Source: Hypholoma sublateritium FD-334 SS-4 (Eukaryota > Basidiomycota > Agaricomycetes > Agaricales > Strophariaceae). From it: DNA of 64,000 nucleotides. The notes beneath the pieces are model-generated. The model searched no databases and had not been told where the DNA came from. It saw only the letters and a program-made list of their open reading frames with translations. The DNA lies in contig KN817548.1 in NCBI GenBank assembly GCA_000827495.1, positions 1-64,000 on the forward strand. The letters run 5' to 3'. The position numbers and the translations under genes were made by a program. This document shows, piece after piece, positions 58,078-64,000 of this stretch (position 1 is its first letter; each line of letters opens with the position of its first letter).

Positions 58078-58143
58078 GGCGTTGGCCTTCAAGGCGAGGC
58101 AAATCAAGGCGAGGCAAGAATGTAGAAGGGTCTTGAGCAGCAA

Positions 58144-59828
58144 GTGCGAAGCCCGCTTTATGCTGGTATGTGTTCTATTTCTGGCCAGTCACGTACTGTA
58201 CAAGAGTAATAACTCGCTTCCATTTTTGACTTCTCAACTAGTCCCAAGATGCCCCATATGTCGCTCAAGGCCACATGTCTTAACTCTATCGTCACGGCCG
58301 TGCTGGCAAGAACCTTGCAAGAACTCGAATTGCATATCCAGACCAGACTGGGATGTGGAGGCGCATGGAACGATGCCACAAGTTTTAACCTATGGTCTCT
58401 CGTCGTACCGCCTGTGTACGTCTTGTTCATTTCTGTTTCAATTTCAGTCCGGGGGCTTGCCTGCGCAGTGACATTGTTTTGGCAGGAGGATCATCAAAAG
58501 CAGCTTCCAAGTACTTGATCTCAAAGATACCTCCACCGACAACGATCTTTCCTACGACACTGTCGGACCGTCCCGAGCGACCAGGGATTTTGAGATATTC
58601 TTCAGCCCCGGTCTCCATCGAACAATATGAGGATTGACCAGCACCTGCTGAACACGTATCCGCATGCAGTGGGCTCGCTTACAACTTCGTCTTGCTTCCT
58701 CCTTCTCCATCACCGGTTAAGTCCACCACCCCACAAGCGCATCGGTTTCTTCCCCGACTTAAAATTGGATTTCAAAGAAGATGACACTGATTGTCCACTT
58801 CGACCTGGCTCTTAACGGACTTCAACCCAGCTCGGCCCGTTTTCCTCTAAACGGCACGATGGCGTTTTATCTTGTACGGCCCTAATGGTTTGCAGCACGA
58901 CTGTTCACGCGCACGTACGACTAGTCGACTTCGACGTTCATTTCAGCTCGGAATTATTGCTGGCATTCCCGACCACGGGTCCGATGAGACTATACACCTT
59001 TATCCACCTTTATCCACCTTTATCTTTGCACTATCTTTCTCCGGCTACAATAGCAGATACCTGAAGTCACGCTGGAGTCTGCTGGCGCAGCGCCGTTCCG
59101 TGTCTCCCTTCGGACCCTCTAGGTAGCCGTGGCGGCCATTGATCCGTCCGACAGCCCGCTCCGGATCTCAATATTCAATGCCCACTGGCCCTGTTGCAGA
59201 TTTCATGCTGACGTCAAGAAGTGATCATTTGTAGCTATGTATATACATGGGGGGACCGCTGGAGACCGGTCATGCACTTACATATGTGCAAAGAGAGATA
59301 TACGATTATATTATGTTGCATAGTTAATGTGAACAATGGGAAGAGAGGAAGCAAGGGATACTATAATGTGATCACATCGCGCGCCGAAGGTCGGGATGAA
59401 CTCTGCATGGGGCTGCCAATAACTTTGGCCGTCTTTGTGTTCGACGTGCCGACCGCTCCGAGCAGCACCAGCTGACAACACATGTTACGCTCGACTCCGG
59501 TAAGATTTGACAACCAACGTGCTACCAGAATACGCGACCGCACCGACAGTGCGAAGCCTCAGGAAGCCTCTCGCTTCTTATTTTGCTTACATTCGAACAT
59601 TTGAGTCGATCGCGATAGGTTTGGTTGGAAGAAGGCATATCCACAAAGCAGCGGGCGGGTAATCATAGCTAGCAGTCTAACACATATAGGCATTTACAGT
59701 ACAATCAGTAAACGTCCTAGGCAGATAATCTACATAAAGAGCAGAACGAATGATAGCGCCAGTGTGGGATGTCCATCATCGATGAGCACGAGAGGCTGCA
59801 GAAGGGTATAGTATATATCGAAAAATGC
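58144..59828. other. Intergenic, no gene resolved
   Basis: Minus-strand frames at 58618-58427 (contains SVVGKIVVGGGIFEIKYLEA) and 58430-58158 might be remnants or small exons, but I cannot tie them to a family or join them. A 10-base unit, cacctttatc, is repeated three times at about 58997-59026. Confidence 0.4.
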
Positions 59829-62806
59829 TCAGCATTGGTCGATCAAGTTGTTCTTCGGAAGTGGTTGTTTGAAATCGTCAACCCACGTAGTAAGGTTGGG
59901 GTTAGTATATGCTTCCAGGTAGCTATGAAAGTTGGAGTTAGTATAACATATTATCACATCACGCCGATATAAACTCACGTATTAATATAGGTTGCTGTAG
60001 GGAAGTCCTTCGGATCGCAACCAATGTTAATGGCGTTCGCAGGCTGGTACACGCGAATGTAGTCGATGCTCATCGTCGATGGGAATACTAGATTCGCAAA
60101 ATCAACGACACCGAAACCCAGCGAAAGACCGAGATTAGCAATGATGTACTGCAATGTGGACGACGGTCAGTGTCAACGAATTGTTCGCGTGTAAGTTGAA
60201 ACCCACCATGGGTTCCTGCGGAATAGGACGTGTCGAGATCTCAGTCGCGGTATCCGGACCCATAGCAGGCCCACGCAACGTCCAGGATAATTGATTGTCT
60301 TGTATCCATGAAATATAGCCATTATCAAAGCTAAAGAAGTATCAACACTAGCAAAGGCTCCAATTGATATGTATCGTACCCTGTCTGGTATTCGAAGGCA
60401 TAGATGGTGGAACACCCCGTGGCTGTTTCGTAGCATTGTTGATTTGTTGTCGCAAGACCGCTGGTTGTCTGTTGGAATGCACCTGGAAACTCTGGTAAAC
60501 ATGGCGGTGGCACTGAATATTCGAGGAATCGCACCCCCAATGAAACTATTAGCGATAGTGTTTCCGTTATCTTGGTATAGAATGTTGCCCGATGCATTGT
60601 TTGGTTTGTAGGCCGCCTATCTAAGGGTTTAGCCTGTTACCTGAAATTGACGCGCATATATGTCTTACGTTATACGGCGCCCACTGGGCGGATAGCGATG
60701 CCTGACAAAAATGAGATTGGAGCCAAGTAGATGACATATCGAACATACCTGACCGACTCCGTTGGTAACAATGGCCTCGAAGACATCAATTTCAGGAGCA
60801 GCTCGCCCGACGTAGGATCCATCAGATGCTATCGGTCCCGGATGAGATTCTCCGCTACAAGTACATGCCGCTGGAAAGAGACATCAGCTAACTATGCAGT
60901 AAAGATCGGGAAAATGCGTACAAAGTCTTTGTCCTGGCAAATATGACTAGTATCATAGCGCACCGTGAATGGATAGGCCGCTATCACAAACATTGATCTA
61001 CGTACCAATTCCCCGCCATACTTTGGGTCACCATTTACAGTAGCCGCAAGTGGCGTTGTTGTCCCTGGGAATGTTTGATTGGGCAAAGTGCCGACATCAC
61101 AACTATCGTACGAGTACGGCCACTGAGTAGCAGTTAGACGTTTCATTGTTAAGTCAAAAACGCCCCAAACTGTACCGTTCCATCCAGACTTGCTCCATAG
61201 CCAGCACGCCCTAGTTGTAAGTATGATATGAATACACCATCATTGAAGCCATCAAACGTCTAAAACATACCAAGGTTTCCCATTGACCAGCTGTAACCAG
61301 GAGTAGTCAGCTTTCTACGCTCGAAGTTCTGACGAAATATGAACATACACAGAAGGCCATAGTCCACTAGGATGATGCGAGTCTCGTTAGCAGAATGTTG
61401 TAGTCTGATATAGCAGAGGAATAGCCTTACCTTATGGTTGGCGACCCGGGTAGCACGACCTTGGCTAGAAGATGTCCCCCCTTTAGAGAATTTCGACATT
61501 GAGGGAATACCTTATACGATACCTTCCAAGATTCCGCCAGTGAAACAGAATTTGTTCCTTCAGGTTGATTAGACAAAAGTATATAAAGATCCCCGTAGGT
61601 ACGCACCATGATTGGATCTATCAGCCACACATTAAGCACGTAGTTGAATGAGGAGAACAGTATACTCACCATCCCAGACCTATAGGACAAATTGTGGTTG
61701 TTTATAGGGTCATCGACGAAGTCAATCGTTAACTGCAAGGAGCCATTGGCGGTCGTAGCTAGATTACGCAAAGCTCATATCGAGCGCCGAACCTCTTAGC
61801 ATTTGGAGTTTCATACCTTGCATTGGATCATACCACTCCAAATCGACCTACAAGAAAAAATCTCAGTCAGCCTATGACGCCGCCAGTGGCACAGAGAATA
61901 TCACTCGCAGTTCCCCAGTAATGCAAATCAACGGCTTCCCAGAACGGATCATCACCGGGATAAAACGTTCGACCATCAGTCTCAAATTCGTCGGAGAACA
62001 CCAGGACGTATTCCGAAGTAGGATCAAGGTAACCCGACTGAGTGTAGGCATCCTTGGGCGTTACTGGATCGATGAGGCCGAAGTTCGAAAATGAAGGCAC
62101 TTGTCCTGTGGCGTTTATACCACCAAGGTTGAAGCCTCCTTGATTCGTTAATTTGTTCTTTGCTAGAAAGTGGGAGAGAATGGGGTATCCTAGAAGAATT
62201 ATATAAGGTCAATGGTACAAAACAAACGGTATCAAATTGTTCTTACCGGCACTGAGAACAATGCCAGCAGGCACGTTCGTTATCAACAGACAATGACCGC
62301 GGTGAAGTAATGCACTCACAACAGCATCAGGATTCCCACCACCAAGAGAAGCAGGCAACCCAGATTCGACGCGGCACGCAGAGTAAAGAAATGACCGTTC
62401 CCTGATTCCACCCTTGGGTCGTGCAGAACATCATCCTCTTCTCTTACGTTCAGCGACATGCCCCATAGCGCAGGTTCGGGTCCTAGGGAGTACTGCAAAT
62501 GCACAGGCGTAAGGATGAGCGTCTATTTCAAATTCAAGAGGCGCTGTTCTACCTTCTCTGATATTGAGTGCTTAAAAGGTTGGCCCGACGTTAGTGTGCC
62601 AAGTGAAGGTTGCAAATTCAAGTGCTCACTTGGATGCTTCCCGTCCTAGTCACGGTCTGGATGCTCGCTGACCTTGAAACGCTCTCATTCGACGACCCCG
62701 CTCTTGGCCTCCCAGAGACATTAGCAGACCCGTGCTCCGAAAGCAGTACACTCGACTGCGAACCGCCAGACGATGCAGTGAACCGTCGATTTGAATACCT
62801 CGACAT
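59829..62806 (-). CDS. KRE6/SKN1-type beta-glucan synthesis-associated protein (GH16)
   Basis: Type II membrane protein of the secretory pathway needed for beta-1,6-glucan assembly in yeast. Exon 1 starts MSRYSNRRFTASSGGSQSSV at 62806, with a Ser-rich cytosolic N-terminus. Later come SLNVREEDDVLHDPRVESGN, a membrane segment (LGCLLLLVVGILML), FSNFGLIDPVTPKDAYTQSG and EYVLVFSDEFETDGRTFYPG, then DDPFWEAVDLHYWGTA. Further exons give ANGSLQLTIDFVDDP, GGHLLAKVVLPG, WSMGNLG, WPYSYDSCDVGTLPNQTFPG and GRAAPEIDVFEAIVTNGVGQ, where EIDVFE is the GH16 catalytic signature. The end is YTNPNLTTWVDDFKQPLPKN then LIDQC with the stop at 59829, as in family members. About a dozen introns. The phrase NSLKGGHLLA stands where relatives have KFCFTGG, a small divergence. 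Confidence 0.92.
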
Positions 62807-63824
62807 TACGTGGAGGTTTTGAAACGAAGGGATTATGAAAGAAAGTGGTGAGACGGGACTAGCAGAGCGACAAAAAATGAAGGGAGGGATGTACAAGTAA
62901 CGAAGGAGAACCAGGGCGACGGGGCCGTGTGGGCACCTGGCATCCAAATACCCAGGGACCTTGCTCTTGTTGTGAAGGACCCAAAAGGGAAAGATGGTCA
63001 CATTATGACAGATCACCATCATAACATGGCTATTGTTTGCGGCACCTTGGCGGCACCGTTGAAAATGTCGTCCAGTACAGGACGTCGGAAATTGAAAGTA
63101 ATCTTCAGATACCCGCGCCTCATAATCATATTCCTATATTTTCTTAGTAGGAACGCGAAGAAATACGGACGGGAGTCTGGTTCTCCTGGAACTCTCCTGT
63201 CATAAATGATCAGCCATCAACGTTTTTTGATGTCAGAGACTTACATAACCATTCAGTCTATTTAAAGATTCTTGTTTTTGAACCGACATCATGATAACCA
63301 CATGGCCCAAATACGGCCCATCCCGTCGCTGCTTTCTGAACAAGGAACTTGTGCTGGCTTGGTTCTTACTGTGTCGAGATTTTCAGAGATAGAAATTCGC
63401 TTGCTCGTTGCATTCGACACTTATGCTGAACGACGACCTAAAAATATTGATTCTGATGAGATCACCCAAAGACTGGCCGCGGTGATGAGCATGCCGGGTT
63501 GCCGGTGTTCTGCAGACACGACACCAGACACGATGAACAAGCCACTTCAGCGTTGAGGATTCAGGCCATGCGAGTATCCGGGTGGCTGTAAATATTCTGA
63601 ATCGCGCGTTGTTGGCATTGATTTCGTAGCTAGAGACAGAGTTTGTCGCTGAATTGATGCTGAACAGCTAAAAAGCGGTAGACAAACCAACAATATATTA
63701 AGGTGGTGTTAATATTATGAAGCAGATATGAACGAGCGTTTAAGCATCCATCTAGTATGTAGTTGGTGCCAGGATGTTAATATGTAACTGTCAATTGTCC
63801 TGATCAAGTCCGTATTTAGAAAGT
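62807..63824. other. Intergenic, no gene seen
   Basis: A 94-codon plus-strand frame at 63272-63556 has no motif. The first part is the KRE6-type promoter. Confidence 0.4.
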
Positions 63825-64000
63825 TTATAGCCATAAACACATCACCATCGCCCATGCGAGACACGGTACTAGAGATTCAAGATTGCTGCCGGCATGCAGC
63901 CGTAATGCTCCAGAAACCGTTTTAGAGGTAGTGGCAGTGGTTTCTGTGCTTGTCCCAGTAGTCGATTGTGTAGTGGTGGTGCCTGTACCCGTTGGTGTGG
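63825..64000 (-). CDS. C-terminus of a Ser/Thr-rich, probably GPI-anchored protein (partial)
   Basis: The minus-strand frame open to the window edge reads PTGTGTTTTQSTTGTSTETT, then ATTSKTVSGALRLHAGSNLE and SLVPCLAWAMVMCLWL, with the stop at 63825. A Thr-rich stretch, a small-residue site (SGA or HAGSN) and a final hydrophobic tail without a basic end are the usual GPI-anchor signal of fungal surface proteins. The N-terminal part is outside the window, so the family cannot be named. Confidence 0.65.
   Translation of the reverse strand, partial: TPTGTGTTTTQSTTGTSTETTATTSKTVSGALRLHAGSNLESLVPCLAWAMVMCLWL

Noticed and set aside
57478..58471. Plus-strand frames opposite the GH3 N-terminus
   Set aside because: The minus strand carries the signal peptide and the start of the GH3 domain.
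1..64000. tRNA genes, rRNA and CRISPR arrays
   Set aside because: No B-box-like word with a matching cloverleaf context, no rRNA sequence and no spacer-repeat array was seen by eye; a tRNAscan-SE run would be decisive for tRNAs.

Overview
The window is nuclear DNA from a filamentous basidiomycete, most likely an Agaricomycete with wood-decay-type enzymes. The genes are split by many short GT-AG introns of about 50-60 bases. The gene set is fungal and largely basidiomycete in character: a FunK1 kinase, two heme-thiolate peroxygenase-like genes, a KRE6/SKN1 glucan-synthesis protein, GH27 and GH3 glycosidases, an RlpA-like secreted protein, and F-box and BTB genes. No operons, CRISPR arrays or phage modules are present. 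Coding ends given here come from matching protein motifs across introns by eye, so splice sites are inferred.

Layout. 0-2.1 kb: a GH27 alpha-galactosidase on the minus strand that runs toward the window edge. 2.2-7.4 kb: no recognisable gene; a GC-rich block and a tandem repeat. 7.4-8.2 kb: an 805-base long-TIR DNA transposon flanked by a 9-base duplication. 9.2-11.65 kb: a BCS1-type AAA ATPase. 11.7-12.4 kb: a decayed inverted copy of sequence from 31.7-32.5 kb. 13.3-14.0 kb: a small secreted double-psi beta-barrel protein. 14.4-18.2 kb: two tandem paralogues of an unrecognised family starting MIIDEK. 19.3-22.6 kb: a single-pass membrane protein gene split by a transposon that itself carries a second copy of the same transposon; a 772-base assembly gap lies inside. 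24.3-27.0 kb: an OTU deubiquitinase. 28.1-34.2 kb: two unrecognised proteins sharing an RVLRSR motif, a BTB protein and a possible F-box-like protein. 35.1-40.9 kb: two peroxygenase-like paralogues flanking a FunK1 kinase. 41.4-42.4 kb: a probably mitochondrial RRM protein. 42.9-47.2 kb: COQ8/ABC1 kinase divergent from an unknown gene. 47.6-52.0 kb: minus-strand run of an SDR, the phospholipid methyltransferase OPI3 and a UBE2S-type E2. 52.6-54.3 kb: F-box gene. 54.4-58.1 kb: GH3 beta-glucosidase. 59.8-62.8 kb: KRE6/SKN1-type GH16 protein. 63.8 kb to end: C-terminus of a probable GPI-anchored protein.

Functional themes. Wall and plant-polysaccharide metabolism (GH27, GH3, KRE6, RlpA-like), mitochondrial maintenance (BCS1, COQ8, RRM protein), ubiquitin biology (OTU, UBE2S, F-box, BTB) and phosphatidylcholine synthesis are represented, but the genes are independent transcription units. 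The most notable observations are the nested transposon inside a coding exon with clear 9-base duplications, the peroxygenase pair in which the usual EHD motif reads AHD, the conserved UBE2S C-terminal tail, and the inverted relic duplication.
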